DNA of 55,039 bases from Anaerolineae bacterium (lineage in GTDB: Bacteria; Chloroflexota; Anaerolineae; Aggregatilineales; Phototrophicaceae): positions 1-55,039 of the forward strand of contig JAJEGA010000118.1 of the NCBI GenBank assembly GCA_022820125.1, given 5' to 3'. Position 1 is the first letter of the stretch. The number at the start of each line of letters is the position of its first letter. The position numbers and the translations under genes are program-made. This document shows positions 7,673 through 17,261 of this stretch, in pieces. A model generated the notes under the pieces. That model saw nothing but the letters and a program-made list of their open reading frames with translations. It was not told the DNA's origin and did not search any database.

Positions 7673-8917
7673 CTAAGCCAGATAACGCTGGCGGTAGATT
7701 TCCGCGCTGGGCCGCCGGCTAAGGTTTTGCAGCGCCTTTACGATGACTTCCAGATTGGCCAAGTTGGTGATTGGCAAAAAGTCATGCACATAAGGCAGCA
7801 GCGCCTGCGCGCCGCGCGTCAGCGGCTCGTACTCCGGCACATCCAGCAGCGGATTGAGCCAGATCAGCCGCCGGCAAGAAAGCTGCAAACGCGCCATCTC
7901 CCGGTGCAGCAGCGGTATATCGCCGCGGTCCCAGCCATCGGTGATCAGCATCACCACCGCGCCCCGCCCCAGCACCCGCCGCGACCAGGTCCAGTTGAAG
8001 CGGTGCAGGCATTCGCCCGTCATCGTGCCGCCGCCCCACTGCAGCACCGTCCCGCCGATATCTTCCAGCGCGTCATCGACATTCTTCTGCCGGATCTGCC
8101 GCGTGATTCGCGTGATGTCGGTGCTGTAGACAAAGGACTCAACCTGATACAACGAAAGCGCCAAAGTGTGCATGAAGTGCAGCAGCACGCGGGTATAACG
8201 CTCCATGCTGCCGCTGATATCACAAAGCAGCACGACCGGACGCGGCTTCTCTTTGCGCCGATGCGTCGGCAGCTGCGTCACATCGCCGCGCTTGCGGATC
8301 ATGTCCTTCATCAGGCGGCGCATATTGATCGCCCGCCCTACCCCCTTCTCGAAGCGGCGCGTCCGGCGCATGCCCAGCGAGTCCGGCATCTTGGCGATGA
8401 CGCGCTTCGCCATCTCCAGCTCCTCCCCGGTCATCTCGGCGAAGTCCTTGCGTCGCAGGCGCTCCTGCCGGCTATAGGTAGGGACAAGGGCAATCATGCT
8501 CGAATCAAGTTCGTCGGCTTTCGCGCCGTTCTCGCTCGGGCTCGATTCCAGCGGCGGCAGAAACTGCGTCTTCTTCTTGCGCCGCTCCTCGCCCAGCGAT
8601 TGCAGATTCAAGGTGGTGAAGCCCTCTGACGGTCGCCGCCAAAAGATAGCAAAGGCTTCGTCGAAATAAGCGAATTCCCGCGGGTGGTTCACCAGGTGGC
8701 TGCGCAGGGTGAAATAAAAGTCCTGCTTGCGGCCCAACTGAATATGCGCCAGCGCCCGCCCCACATCCATCATGCGGTTTGGCGTCACATTCATGCCCAG
8801 CGCGCGGCAAACGCGACCAAAGAGAATGAGATTGTGCGTCAGCTTGCCGCCCTGATAATCATAAGGCGCATCAGCCGGACCCAGATAGACGCCCTTGATG
8901 GGCCCGTTTTCCGACAT
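7673..8917 (-). CDS. CoxE-like von Willebrand factor A domain protein
   Basis: A 414-residue protein with a C-terminal VWA domain. The MIDAS motif is visible as LLCDISGSMERYTR (about 228-241), with a Thr-bearing GGTMTGECL and LITDGWDRGD (about 320). The N-terminal part includes an arginine-rich central stretch (RRTRRFEKGVGRAINMRRLMKDMIRKRG). In carboxydotrophs CoxE works with the MoxR-type ATPase CoxD in building the copper-molybdenum site. The start lies two bases after the CoxD stop, so the pair is almost certainly one transcript. Confidence 0.9.
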   Translation of the reverse strand: MSENGPIKGVYLGPADAPYDYQGGKLTHNLILFGRVCRALGMNVTPNRMMDVGRALAHIQLGRKQDFYFTLRSHLVNHPREFAYFDEAFAIFWRRPSEGFTTLNLQSLGEERRKKKTQFLPPLESSPSENGAKADELDSSMIALVPTYSRQERLRRKDFAEMTGEELEMAKRVIAKMPDSLGMRRTRRFEKGVGRAINMRRLMKDMIRKRGDVTQLPTHRRKEKPRPVVLLCDISGSMERYTRVLLHFMHTLALSLYQVESFVYSTDITRITRQIRQKNVDDALEDIGGTVLQWGGGTMTGECLHRFNWTWSRRVLGRGAVVMLITDGWDRGDIPLLHREMARLQLSCRRLIWLNPLLDVPEYEPLTRGAQALLPYVHDFLPITNLANLEVIVKALQNLSRRPSAEIYRQRYLA

Positions 8918-8919
8918 GC

Positions 8920-9822
8920 CTAAGCCCGCTGCGCCTCAACTTTGGCGCGGTCGATCATATTCTGTATCGTGGTTGGGTCCAGCATCTCGACATCATCCTG
9001 ATACTTGAGGATCACGCCCAGGGTATCTTGCACCGTCTCCAACGAAAGCTCATTCTGATCGAGCGCGATCAGAGCGGCGGTCCAATCCAGCGTTTCTGCG
9101 ATGCCAGGCCGCTTGAAAAGCTCCATCGAGCGCATGTCCTGAATGAAGGCGGTGATCTGCCGCGCCAGCATCGGCGCCACATCGGGCGCTTTGCGCTCCA
9201 CAATATTCAATTCTTTGTGGAAATGGGGATAATCGATCCAGTAGTAAAGACAGCGCCGCTTTAGCGCATCGTGTATCTCGCGCGTGCGATTGGATGTCAC
9301 CACTACTACCGGCGGCACAGTCGCCGAGATCGTGCCCAACTCCGGAATCGATATCTGAAAGTCCGACAGCAGCTCCAACAGGAAGGCTTCAAACTCCTCG
9401 TCCGAGCGGTCCAGTTCATCAATCAGCAACACCGGCGCCGCGCCATCAGCGCTCTGCTCGATCGCTTGCAGCAGGGGCCGCTTGAGCAGGAAACGCTCGG
9501 AGAACAATTCGTCCTCCATCTGCTCGCGCGCCAAGCCTTCTCTCTCCATCAAGCGCAGATGCAAGATCTGCCCGGCATAATTCCACTCGTAGACGGCAGT
9601 GTTGACATCCAGTCCTTCGTAACACTGCATGCGGATCAGATTCGCGCCAAGCGCCGTCGAAAGCACTTTGGCGATTTCCGTCTTGCCCACGCCGGCATCG
9701 CCCTCGAGGAAGAGCGGCTTGCCCGTCTTCAGCGCCAGGTAAATCGCCACCGACAGCCCGCGTTCGGCGATATAATCTTGTTCGTTCAGCGCCGCCTGTA
9801 ATTCGTCAACAGAATTGTACAT
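8920..9822 (-). CDS. CoxD-like MoxR AAA+ ATPase
   Basis: A 300-residue AAA+ ATPase with Walker A GDAGVGKTEIAK (about 40), Walker B PVLLIDELDRSDEEFEAFLLELL (about 130) and a sensor-1-like VVVTSNRTREIHDAL (about 173). In characterised cox systems CoxD is a chaperone-like ATPase needed to assemble the [CuSMoO2] centre. It heads the five-gene maturation operon. The ATG at 9822 has an AAGGA site five bases upstream. The 560-bp non-coding region upstream carries several repeats and should hold the promoter, but I could not pick a convincing -35/-10 pair. Confidence 0.9.
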   Translation of the reverse strand: MYNSVDELQAALNEQDYIAERGLSVAIYLALKTGKPLFLEGDAGVGKTEIAKVLSTALGANLIRMQCYEGLDVNTAVYEWNYAGQILHLRLMEREGLAREQMEDELFSERFLLKRPLLQAIEQSADGAAPVLLIDELDRSDEEFEAFLLELLSDFQISIPELGTISATVPPVVVVTSNRTREIHDALKRRCLYYWIDYPHFHKELNIVERKAPDVAPMLARQITAFIQDMRSMELFKRPGIAETLDWTAALIALDQNELSLETVQDTLGVILKYQDDVEMLDPTTIQNMIDRAKVEAQRA

Positions 9823-9965
9823 TCAGTCCTTCAATTTCCCGTTTCGCCGAGATTCCCTATTCCAAATGAGCTTGTATTCTAGCTTAACCGGTTGAGTATT
9901 CGCAGGGCGTATTGAGCCGAGGCGTGGTAAAGCTATTGATTATCGTCCAATGAAGAGAATGGCGC

Positions 9966-10046
9966 AGTTTTCACCACAGTCTCCCGCAAGTCACGACTTG
10001 GTTCACACAAAATAACAAGCCGCGACAATAAGAAGCTGTAGGGGCG
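9966..10046 (-). repeat. Long dispersed element, copy 1 (reverse orientation)
   Basis: Read on the minus strand this matches 15143-15223 and 26670-26749 almost base for base over about 80 bp. Shared blocks are CAGCTTCTTATTGTCGCGG, TTGTTATTTTGTGTGA and CTTGCG...GGGACTGTGGTG. The copies differ by scattered substitutions. It lies about 145 bp upstream of the CoxD-like start. Confidence 0.85.
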
Positions 10047-10090
10047 TTTGACCCGCTGTGTCTACGCGCGCCGCCGAGTCGCCCCTACAG
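10036..10090. repeat. Palindromic repeat with an interrupted centre
   Basis: CTGTAGGGGCG at 10036 pairs with CGCCCCTACAG at 10080-10090. The space between them holds GACCCGCTGTGTCTACGCGCG, a version of the small internal module described in the findings. The same module occurs in the other orientation near 26612-26634. It overlaps the end of the long element. Confidence 0.75.
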
Positions 10091-10150
10091 ACGTCTTCCT
10101 GGATGAGGTTTGTTAAATAAGAAGAAACTATGCAGCACAGAAGTAGAACA

Positions 10151-10262
10151 AAGTAAGTAATGCGAAAAAGGGCGATGCTAATCTGATTCGAGATCTGTAG
10201 GGGCGAGACTTGTCTCGCCCACTATGTCGCCATTGTACATGTGGGCGACTCAAGAGTCGATC
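10151..10262 (+). repeat. Paired ~110-bp repeat, copy A
   Basis: This segment matches 14994-15105 in the same orientation. Common blocks are AAGGGCGATGCTAATCTGAT, TCGAGAT, the TGTAGGGGCGAGACTTGTCT palindrome, CGCCATTGTACAT and TGGGCGACTC. I count only a few substitutions or one-base indels across about 100 bp. No start codon in it leads to a plausible protein. The surrounding 9823-10383 stretch is otherwise repeats and has no gene I can support. Confidence 0.85.
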
Positions 10263-10340
10263 CTACGACGTTCCTTCATTTTGTTGCATGACTTACTTGG
10301 AATTACTGAGAACGCGGAGGGCGAACGGATAATCGAAACC

Positions 10341-10388
10341 TGTAGGGGCGAGCGGCGGTCAGTGTCTACGCGGCCTACGCGACCTACC
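10341..10388. repeat. Palindrome carrying the small internal module
   Basis: TGTAGGGGCGAGC is followed by GGCGGTCAGTGTCTACGCGG and CCTACGCGACCTACC in place of the usual short loop and closing arm. The stop codon of the DinB-like gene (10384-10386) lies inside this repeat, so the repeat marks the 3' end of that gene. Confidence 0.7.
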
Positions 10389-10860
10389 CAATCCAATCGC
10401 GCCACATCTCCGTCCGCGCTTTCCCCATCGCCTTCAGGTAGACGCTCGCCTTGCCATAGAAAATCAGCAGCGCTTCCCGCAAAATATCCAGGCTTATAGG
10501 CAGCGGCACTTCGTAGCCGTCGCGGTCCATCTTCTTGTCCGCGACATCCTCATCGGAGACCGTCTCAAGCACCGCTTCAAGCTGCCGGTCCAGCTCGGCA
10601 TACCATGCTTGAAGTTTGGCGACGCTCTTCAAGGTCGCGTCATCATTCCTGCGATAGCTGAAATCGATCTTAAACGTCTTGAAAGACTGCGCGTATGCGT
10701 ATTGCGTTTCGCCGAGCTCGCGGCAGAGCGCGCCCAGTGTGGGATTCTCGCCCCCGGGGGTGAACGCTAGATCGTCATCGCTCAAGCTCGCCAGCAGTTC
10801 ATCACGCAGCGGCGTGTACATGCGGTTCAGATCCCAGAATTGCTTGATATCGGTGTTCAT
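10384..10860 (-). CDS. DinB-like four-helix protein
   Basis: A 158-residue helical protein resembling the DinB/YfiT superfamily: MNTDIKQFWDLNRMYTPLRDELLASLSDDDLAFTPGG, then LGALCRELGETQYAYAQSF, then a C-terminal helix with LLIFYGKASVYLKAM. The usual metal-binding histidines are not at their positions (Glu, Tyr or Lys instead), so if the fold is right it probably does not bind metal in the standard way. I chose the ATG at 10860, preceded by GGGGGTG; upstream in-frame sequence is non-coding in character. It lies alone between the two cox blocks, and nothing links it to CO oxidation. Confidence 0.65.
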   Translation of the reverse strand: MNTDIKQFWDLNRMYTPLRDELLASLSDDDLAFTPGGENPTLGALCRELGETQYAYAQSFKTFKIDFSYRRNDDATLKSVAKLQAWYAELDRQLEAVLETVSDEDVADKKMDRDGYEVPLPISLDILREALLIFYGKASVYLKAMGKARTEMWRDWIG

Positions 10861-10963
10861 CACACCCCCAGCGCCGGACTCTTTTGGCTGCGAATTATAG
10901 AAGTGAATGCAGCCAAAGGAAAAGAGGCGACCCAAAAGCTCGCCTCAAAGTTCTTCGTGTATA

Positions 10964-10991
10964 GCGGGCGGCCCAAGGGTCGCCCCTACAG
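10964..10991. repeat. Dispersed palindromic repeat
   Basis: GCGGGCGGCCCAAGGGTCGC followed by CCCTACAG is one palindrome copy, in reverse orientation. A related GAGGCGA...TCGCCTC palindrome lies just before it at 10924-10947. Both fall between the coxM stop and the DinB-like start, where they could help end the cox transcript. Confidence 0.75.
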
Positions 10992-11011
10992 AATTGCAAC
11001 GTTCGTGTTGT

Positions 11012-11857
11012 TTAGCCCTGCGCCGCGGCCACCGCCCGCTTGAGGAAGACGCCCGCCATCTGCTGACGGTAGCTCTCCGGATAAGCGATATCGCCAGCCA
11101 GCCAGTCGGCAATATCGGACTTGACCGCTTCCGCCGCCGCATTCAACGCCGCGTCATCCAGCGTCGTACCCGCCAGCGCCGCCTCCGCGCCCGCGCATTT
11201 CACCGCCTTTACGGTTGCGCCGCCCACAGCGACATCCGCCTGCGCGCAAGTGCCGCCATCCATCTTCAGGCAGACAGCGACGCCCACAATGGCATAGCGG
11301 GAAGCGGGATGCGGAAACTTTACGTAGGCGCATTGGCAGTCGCTGCAGTTGGGCAGGCTGACGCTCGTGATCAGCTCGCCATCGTCCAGCGCGGTTTCGA
11401 AGAGATCGACAAAGAAATCTTCCGCGCCAACCGAACGCGCGCCGTCCGCGCCTTGAATATTGACTGTGGCGCCGCAAGCCACCAGCACCGTCGGCGGGTC
11501 GGAGGCCGGGTCCGCATGGGCGATATTGCCGCCAAGCGTGCCGAAGTTGCGCACGCCCTGATCGCCCACTTGCCCGCAAGCGCTCGCCAAGGCGCTGCAC
11601 ATCGCCTGCACATCGGCTGATGACGCAATCGCGTCGTGGGTCGCCGCCGCGCCAATCGTCAAGCCGCCGTTCGCCGAGATGCCCTGCAATTCCGGGATCC
11701 GGCCGATGTCCACCAATTGCTCGGGCGCGTCCAGCCGAAGCTTCATCACCGGCAGCAAACTATGCCCGCCCGCCAGAAACTTGCCGTCGTCAGTGATCGA
11801 AGACAGCGCTTCGTCCACCGATCCCGCCCGTACGTAATCAAATTTGTTGGGCCACAT
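11012..11857 (-). CDS. coxM: CO dehydrogenase-like medium (FAD) subunit
   Basis: A 281-residue FAD-binding subunit of the molybdo-hydroxylase family. FAD contacts are visible as FLAGGHSLLPVMKLRL (about 27-42) and TLGGNIAHADPASDPP (about 107-122). The C-terminal CO_deh_flav_C-type domain follows. It passes electrons from the iron-sulfur subunit to the quinone pool or another acceptor. A strong GGAGGAAG ribosome-binding site lies in the last codons of coxL, and the gap to coxL is three bases. The S-L-M order is characteristic of form II clusters. Confidence 0.92.
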   Translation of the reverse strand: MWPNKFDYVRAGSVDEALSSITDDGKFLAGGHSLLPVMKLRLDAPEQLVDIGRIPELQGISANGGLTIGAAATHDAIASSADVQAMCSALASACGQVGDQGVRNFGTLGGNIAHADPASDPPTVLVACGATVNIQGADGARSVGAEDFFVDLFETALDDGELITSVSLPNCSDCQCAYVKFPHPASRYAIVGVAVCLKMDGGTCAQADVAVGGATVKAVKCAGAEAALAGTTLDDAALNAAAEAVKSDIADWLAGDIAYPESYRQQMAGVFLKRAVAAAQG

Positions 11858-11860
11858 AGT

Positions 11861-14221
11861 CTAGCTTCCTCCTCCGTTTGCGTCCTGTATCGCGCTCCAC
11901 ACCTTCGCCGAAGTCAGCGGCATGTCAAGCTGCTTGACACCCAAGGGCGCCAAGGCATCCAGCACCGCGTTGTAGACCGTCGGCGTACTGGCGATAGTGC
12001 CAGTCTCGCCGACGCCTTTGACGCCGATGGGATGATGCGGCGACGGCGTCACCGTCTCGCCCAGCTCGAAGTTGGGGAACATATCGGCTTTGGGCATGCA
12101 GTAATCCATCATCGTGCCGGTCAGCAGCTGCCCGTTTTCGTCATACACCGCGCCTTCGCAAAGCGCCTGCGCCACCCCCTGCACCACGCCGCCGTGGATC
12201 TGCCCGGCGACGATCTCCGGGTTGATCTGCGGTCCGCAGTCGTCGACCGCGATATAGCGCTGCAATTCGATCTCGCCCGTCTCGGCATCCACTTCGACGA
12301 TGGCGATGTGCGTGCCGAATGGGTAGACGAAATTGGGCGGGTCATAAAATTGCGATTCTTCAAATCCCGGATCCATGCCTTCGGGCATATTCCAGGCCAG
12401 ATGCGCCATCAGCGCCACATCCTGGATGCTCTGCGCCTGATCGGGCGAGCCTTTGACCGAGAAACTGCCATCAGCATATTCGATGTCGTCGACGTTCGCC
12501 TCCATCAAATGCGCCGCCAAGACGCGCGCCTTTTCTTTGAGCTTCTGCGAGGCGACCGCCAGCGCCGCGCCGGTCACCGGTGTGGTGCGGCTGCCATAGG
12601 TGCCCCAGCCCATCGGCGTCTCGGTTGTGTCGCCGTGGATGACTTCGATGTCATCGACCGGGAAGCCGAGCTCATCGGCGATGATCTGCGCCAGCGTCGT
12701 CTCTGAGCCTTGACCATGCGGCGAAGCGCCGATGAGCGCTTGCACCTTGCCCGTCGGCGTAACGCGCACCGTCGCGCTCTCCCACAAGCCGCCCTGGAAG
12801 CCAACCGCCCCCGCGACCTGGCTGGGACCCAAACCGCACATCTCGGTATAAGCCGTCACTCCGATGCCGAGGTGACGTCCCTCAGCCATAGCCGATTTCT
12901 GCTGCCGGCGGAAGTCGCCATAACCAGCCATGCCGAGCGCCTTCTCAAAAGCCGCGGGATAATCGCCGCTGTCATAACTCAAACCAGCCGCGACTTCATA
13001 ACCATCTTCAAATGCGGGAATCAGGTTCTTGCGCCGCACTTCCGCCGGGTCCATGCCGATTTCGCGCGCCACATTATCAACCATGCGCTCGAGCAAGAAG
13101 GTCGCTTCCGGTCGGCCAGCGCCGCGATAGGCATCGGTCGGCGTGCCATTGGTCATCACACCGATCGATTCACAATACACGCTGTCGATGGTATAAGGAC
13201 CGACGTAAAGCAAGCCGTGCAAAATTGTGGGAATGCCGGGCGCCGCCGTCGACAGGTAGCCGCCCATGCCAGCGTAGACCGTGGCGCGAACGCCGAGGAT
13301 CTTGCCATCACTGCTGGCCGCCATGTCCACGTGCTGCACATGATCGCGCCCATGAATCGTGATTAGATAATTCTCGGAGCGCGTTTCCGTCCACTTGACG
13401 GGCACGCCCAGCTTGATCGCCGCCCAACTGACCAGCGCCTCATCCGGGTAACAAGGGATTTTGCTGCCGAAGCCGCCGCCAACTTCCGGCGCGATCACAC
13501 GGACCTTGTTCTCATTCAAACCGGTCACCGCGCTGATGATGAAACGGTGGATATGCGGGTTCTGCGAGGTGCACCAGAGCGTCAATTCGGCAGTGGCGGC
13601 GTTGTATTGCGCCATCGCCGAGCGCGGTTCCATCGCCGTCGGCAGCAGCCGCTGCTGCAAGATCCGCTCGGAGACGACCACGTCCGCATCAGCGAAGACC
13701 TTGTCGCTGGCTTCCTTGTCGAATGGCGCCCAGCGGAAGGCGATATTGCCCTCGACATCGTCGTGGATCAGCGGCGCGCCTTCTTGAGCCGCCTCTTCCG
13801 GATCGATCACCGCGGGCAATTCTTCGTATTCAACGACGACGGCGTCGGCGGCGTCCTGCGCCCGATAGCGATCATCAGCCAGCACAATCGCGACGCCATC
13901 ACCAACATAGCGAACCTTGCCCTTCGCCAAAGCGGGGTGCTCCGGCGTTTTCAAGTCGCTGTCGGGGATCAGCCAGGCGGTTGGCAAGCCAGCCAATCCG
14001 TCGCCGATGTCATCGCTGGTATATACCGCGACCACGCCCTCCATCGCCTCAGCCGCCGCGCTGTCAATGCTGACGATATTGGCATGGGCGTATGGGCTGC
14101 GAACGACAGCCATGTGCAGCACGCCCGGCAGCTTGATGTCATCGGTGTAGAGCGCTTCGCCAGTGATCAGCCGCGGGTCTTCCCGCCGCTTGATCCCCGA
14201 GCCAAATATGCGAGTTGTCAT
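11861..14221 (-). CDS. coxL: Form II CO dehydrogenase-like large (Mo) subunit
   Basis: A 786-residue molybdenum-binding catalytic subunit. The active-site loop reads AYRGAGR (about 364-370), the form II signature, not the AYXCSFR loop of true form I CODH whose Cys binds copper. Other family marks are VGGGFGSK (about 247), the N-terminal IKRREDPRLITG and GVKGVGETG (about 735-743), which holds the conserved active-site Glu. Form II enzymes are often listed as putative CODH, but many may oxidise other carbonyls or aldehydes; the real substrate is not decided by sequence. It lies ten bases after coxS, with a GGGGGTGA site. Confidence 0.93.
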   Translation of the reverse strand: MTTRIFGSGIKRREDPRLITGEALYTDDIKLPGVLHMAVVRSPYAHANIVSIDSAAAEAMEGVVAVYTSDDIGDGLAGLPTAWLIPDSDLKTPEHPALAKGKVRYVGDGVAIVLADDRYRAQDAADAVVVEYEELPAVIDPEEAAQEGAPLIHDDVEGNIAFRWAPFDKEASDKVFADADVVVSERILQQRLLPTAMEPRSAMAQYNAATAELTLWCTSQNPHIHRFIISAVTGLNENKVRVIAPEVGGGFGSKIPCYPDEALVSWAAIKLGVPVKWTETRSENYLITIHGRDHVQHVDMAASSDGKILGVRATVYAGMGGYLSTAAPGIPTILHGLLYVGPYTIDSVYCESIGVMTNGTPTDAYRGAGRPEATFLLERMVDNVAREIGMDPAEVRRKNLIPAFEDGYEVAAGLSYDSGDYPAAFEKALGMAGYGDFRRQQKSAMAEGRHLGIGVTAYTEMCGLGPSQVAGAVGFQGGLWESATVRVTPTGKVQALIGASPHGQGSETTLAQIIADELGFPVDDIEVIHGDTTETPMGWGTYGSRTTPVTGAALAVASQKLKEKARVLAAHLMEANVDDIEYADGSFSVKGSPDQAQSIQDVALMAHLAWNMPEGMDPGFEESQFYDPPNFVYPFGTHIAIVEVDAETGEIELQRYIAVDDCGPQINPEIVAGQIHGGVVQGVAQALCEGAVYDENGQLLTGTMMDYCMPKADMFPNFELGETVTPSPHHPIGVKGVGETGTIASTPTVYNAVLDALAPLGVKQLDMPLTSAKVWSAIQDANGGGS

Positions 14222-14231
14222 GGCTCACCCC

Positions 14232-14699
<468 letters not shown>

Positions 14700-14993
14700 A
14701 AATCCCTCCATTTCGTTTCCAGTATCTTTGTGCCGCGTCAATAAAGTTAGCGCCACTCCAGGTTGCCCGGCGCGAAATCGTATCTTGCCCGCTGCAAATC
14801 CAGGAATTGCATTGAGCGAATCTACAACTTCAACCATGCTAAATTATAACTTGCTTTTCTCGATTCTGCTACAAATTGCGAATTTCGGGCGCAATGATTT
14901 TGGATGCAACCATCTCGCATTCTAGCAAAATGTTTCAGGTTCGGCGGTCCGTGTCCAAGCGTCTTGCGCGAGCCTCTGTGTTGCCAGGAAACG

Positions 14994-15105
14994 CAAGTAA
15001 GTCATGCGAAAAGGGCGATGCTAATCTGATTCGAGATTGTAGGGGCGAGACTTGTCTCGCCCACAATGTCGCCATTGTACATCTGGGCGACTCGGCGAGT
15101 CGCCC
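14994..15105 (+). repeat. Paired ~110-bp repeat, copy B
   Basis: Direct repeat of 10151-10262, running straight into the long element copy 2 that follows. It is part of the roughly 550-bp non-coding stretch (14700-15253) upstream of coxS, which also has a fragment GGCGGTCCGTGTC near 14944. The coxSLM promoter should lie in 14700-14990, but I could not identify it. Confidence 0.85.
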
Positions 15106-15223
15106 GCTGTCCCGACCACATGCGCTACGGGCGTTTCGCCGAAACGCCGCACAGCTTCTTATTGTCGCGGGCTTGTTATTTTGTGTGAGCCAAGTCGTGA
15201 CTTGCGAGGGACTGTGGTGAAAA
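15104..15223 (+). repeat. Long dispersed element, copy 2
   Basis: Matches 26630-26749 over about 118 bp, starting at CGCTGTCCCGACCACATGCG. An internal palindrome GGGCGTTTCGCCGAAACGCC follows, then the AT-rich tail TTGTTATTTTGTGTGAGCC and the end ACTGTGGTGAAAA. The tail portion (15143-15223) also matches copy 1 in reverse. It ends 30 bases before the stop of the alpha/beta hydrolase gene. Confidence 0.87.
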
Positions 15224-15253
15224 TACTTGTCTATCTCGACGTTGAGCGAGCGG

Positions 15254-16255
15254 TCAAGCTTCGCCGCCCCCCAAGAACGCCGCCAAGTGACGCTTCCACA
15301 AGCCCGCCAGCGTATGACTGCCATGCCCGCGCGTATGCTCATCAATCGGCAGCAACACATAGCGCCCGCGCCGCACTTTCCGCATGGCTGCTTCCATGAT
15401 CCCCAGTTCGGGCGGATTAACCTGGTCGTCAGCGGAATTTATCGCCAGCAGCGGCGCCCGGATCCGCGAAAGCTGCGGCGCCGGATCATAGTCTTCCGAC
15501 GCCGCGAAGGCATACAGCATATCGTTGGCGTCAAGCGCCCTGGCATAGCCGCGGATGCGCTCGGCGAGGAAGGCGTCGGCTGCCGCTCGCGTAGGCGCCG
15601 CTTTCCGCCATTGCCGCGGACAGCTCGTCATCATCAGCAGCAGATGAATCGCGTTGACCAAACCAGGCGGCTGCTCATCGTAGTTCCCAGCCCGCCATGC
15701 CGGGTCGCAGCGGATCGAATCCATGATCATTACCCGCATCATGCGATTGCGCCCGGCGATCTCAGCCGGCAATGAAGCCAGCGGAACCAGATAATCCATG
15801 AAGCGCGGAAAGTGGATGCCCCAAAGCCAGGTCTGCATGCCGCCCATCGACGCGCCCATCACCAGATGGAGGCGCTCAAAGCCCAAGCCTTCTGTCACCA
15901 AGCGATGCTGCGCCCGAATCATGTCAAGATAACCGTACGAGGGAAAGTCCATCCTTAAGCCATCGCTCGGTTTGCTCGACCCGCCATGACCGATGCCATC
16001 CGGCAGAATAATGAAATGCTTCTCGGCATCAAGCAATTGCCCTGGCTGAAACAATTCGCCAGCGAAACTGGACTGCAAAAACTGCGCGCCGCTACCGGTG
16101 GTGTCGTGGAGGATCAGCACGGCTTTACTCGGGCGTCCCGCTGCGGAAGAACGCGGCTCGCCCAAGGTGCGATAGCGCAGACGCAACTCCGGCAAGACCT
16201 CGCCGCTTTTGAAGGCGAAATCGCGAATCATGAAGTCGCCCGTCCGCAGGATCAC
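15254..16255 (-). CDS. Alpha/beta hydrolase, homoserine acetyltransferase (MetX)-like family
   Basis: A 333-residue alpha/beta-hydrolase of the MetX-like branch. The nucleophile elbow is GASMGGMQ (about 132), the oxyanion region is near LHDTTGSG, the acid is NSADDQVNPPE (about 275) and the catalytic His is in TRGHGSH (about 310). It lacks enough distinctive residues to claim homoserine acetylation, and nothing nearby belongs to methionine synthesis, so a general esterase or acyltransferase is as likely. The start is a GTG with GGAG upstream; an ATG eight codons later is possible. It follows the metallophosphoesterase by 16 bases. Confidence 0.8.
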   Translation of the reverse strand: MILRTGDFMIRDFAFKSGEVLPELRLRYRTLGEPRSSAAGRPSKAVLILHDTTGSGAQFLQSSFAGELFQPGQLLDAEKHFIILPDGIGHGGSSKPSDGLRMDFPSYGYLDMIRAQHRLVTEGLGFERLHLVMGASMGGMQTWLWGIHFPRFMDYLVPLASLPAEIAGRNRMMRVMIMDSIRCDPAWRAGNYDEQPPGLVNAIHLLLMMTSCPRQWRKAAPTRAAADAFLAERIRGYARALDANDMLYAFAASEDYDPAPQLSRIRAPLLAINSADDQVNPPELGIMEAAMRKVRRGRYVLLPIDEHTRGHGSHTLAGLWKRHLAAFLGGGEA

Positions 16256-16271
16256 GCGCCTCGCTCCGGCG

Positions 16272-17069
16272 TCAGGGCTTTATCAGGGGCAGATTGAAGC
16301 GCCGCACAAAGGTGCGGCCGCCGCGCAGCATCACCAGATTGAAGCCGCCCGGCGTCAGCGGGTCGGCGACGCCCTCGCGCACAACCGGGTGGCCCGCCAG
16401 ATTGGACCAAGTCGACGGACAGCAAACATAAAGCACGCCATCTTCCTGCGCCACCACCTGCTGATGAATATGCCCGTGAAAGACGCCGGCCAGCTGGTCT
16501 CGATGCGCCCGCAGGATCCGCTGTATCCGCTCGCCATTCTGAATGCGCATCTCCTCGTCCAGCCAAGGCACGCCGGTCTCCACCGGCGAGTGATGCATGG
16601 CGGCGATGATCGGCTGTTCGCCCGCGCTATCCAGCGCAGCGGCAAAAGAGTCGATCTGCTCGTCGCCCAAGGTAGGCGCGTGGATGTCCCCTTGCCCCGC
16701 CGTGTCCAAGGTGACCAGCCGATAGCCCCCTACCTCGACCTGCGCGTCACGCAGCACCTGAAGTTTCTGCCCATCAGGCAAAATCGATTCCATGTACTCA
16801 GCTGAATCATGATTGCCCGGCAGCAGATATACCGCGCCCGGCAAGCGCTGCAGAAGTTCGCGCGCGCGCTGATAATCGGCTTCCTCGGGGTCGGCGCAGA
16901 CATCGCCGGTGTGGAGGATGAAGTCGATGGCAAATGGCAGCGCCAGAATCGCTTCCACCAAGAGCTCGGCGCCGCGATTGGGATGCACGACCGGCGCCGG
17001 TATCCAGGGCGGATGATACGCGGCATCGCCACTGATATGCGTATCGCTGATGTGGAGAAAGGTTAACAA
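16272..17069 (-). CDS. Calcineurin-like metallophosphoesterase (CpdA/Icc-like)
   Basis: A 265-residue phosphoesterase with the full di-metal motif set: HISDTHISGD (about 6-15), HTGDVCADPE (about 53), PGNHDSAEYM (about 84), MHHSP (about 158) and GHIHQ (about 198). CpdA-type enzymes split cAMP or other phosphodiesters; the substrate here is unknown. The start is a TTG at 17069 with AAAGG upstream. It is first in a two-gene unit with the alpha/beta hydrolase. Confidence 0.88.
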   Translation of the reverse strand: MLTFLHISDTHISGDAAYHPPWIPAPVVHPNRGAELLVEAILALPFAIDFILHTGDVCADPEEADYQRARELLQRLPGAVYLLPGNHDSAEYMESILPDGQKLQVLRDAQVEVGGYRLVTLDTAGQGDIHAPTLGDEQIDSFAAALDSAGEQPIIAAMHHSPVETGVPWLDEEMRIQNGERIQRILRAHRDQLAGVFHGHIHQQVVAQEDGVLYVCCPSTWSNLAGHPVVREGVADPLTPGGFNLVMLRGGRTFVRRFNLPLIKP

Positions 17070-17135
17070 GGGTCAATACCTTTCAGGGGAGTGGCAAATC
17101 TGTGGACTTGAAAACTGCGCCAAGCAACGTAAAAA

Positions 17136-17180
17136 ATCTCTGTGCCCTCTGTGTTCACTGTGGTGAAAAAATCTGTGTCG
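17136..17180. repeat. Possible end fragment of the long dispersed element
   Basis: The stretch AATCTCTGTGCCCTCTGTGT then CACTGTGGTGAAAAAATCTG lies in the 190-bp gap before the cyclase-family gene. ACTGTGGTGAAAA equals the terminal bases of the long element copies, and the CTCTGTG part recurs near 14972 and 26522. This may be a remnant or simply a related repeat. Confidence 0.45.
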
Positions 17181-17261
17181 TGTTCGCAAAGAGATTTATA
17201 TCCACGATAATCGCCATACCCCTTTCAATAGGTTGGGAAGCGCTGCCAATCACCGCCCGGC

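Noticed and set aside
11861..14221. Large subunit as true form I CO dehydrogenase
   Set aside because: The active-site loop is AYRGAGR without Cys, and gene order is S-L-M, both of which point to form II.
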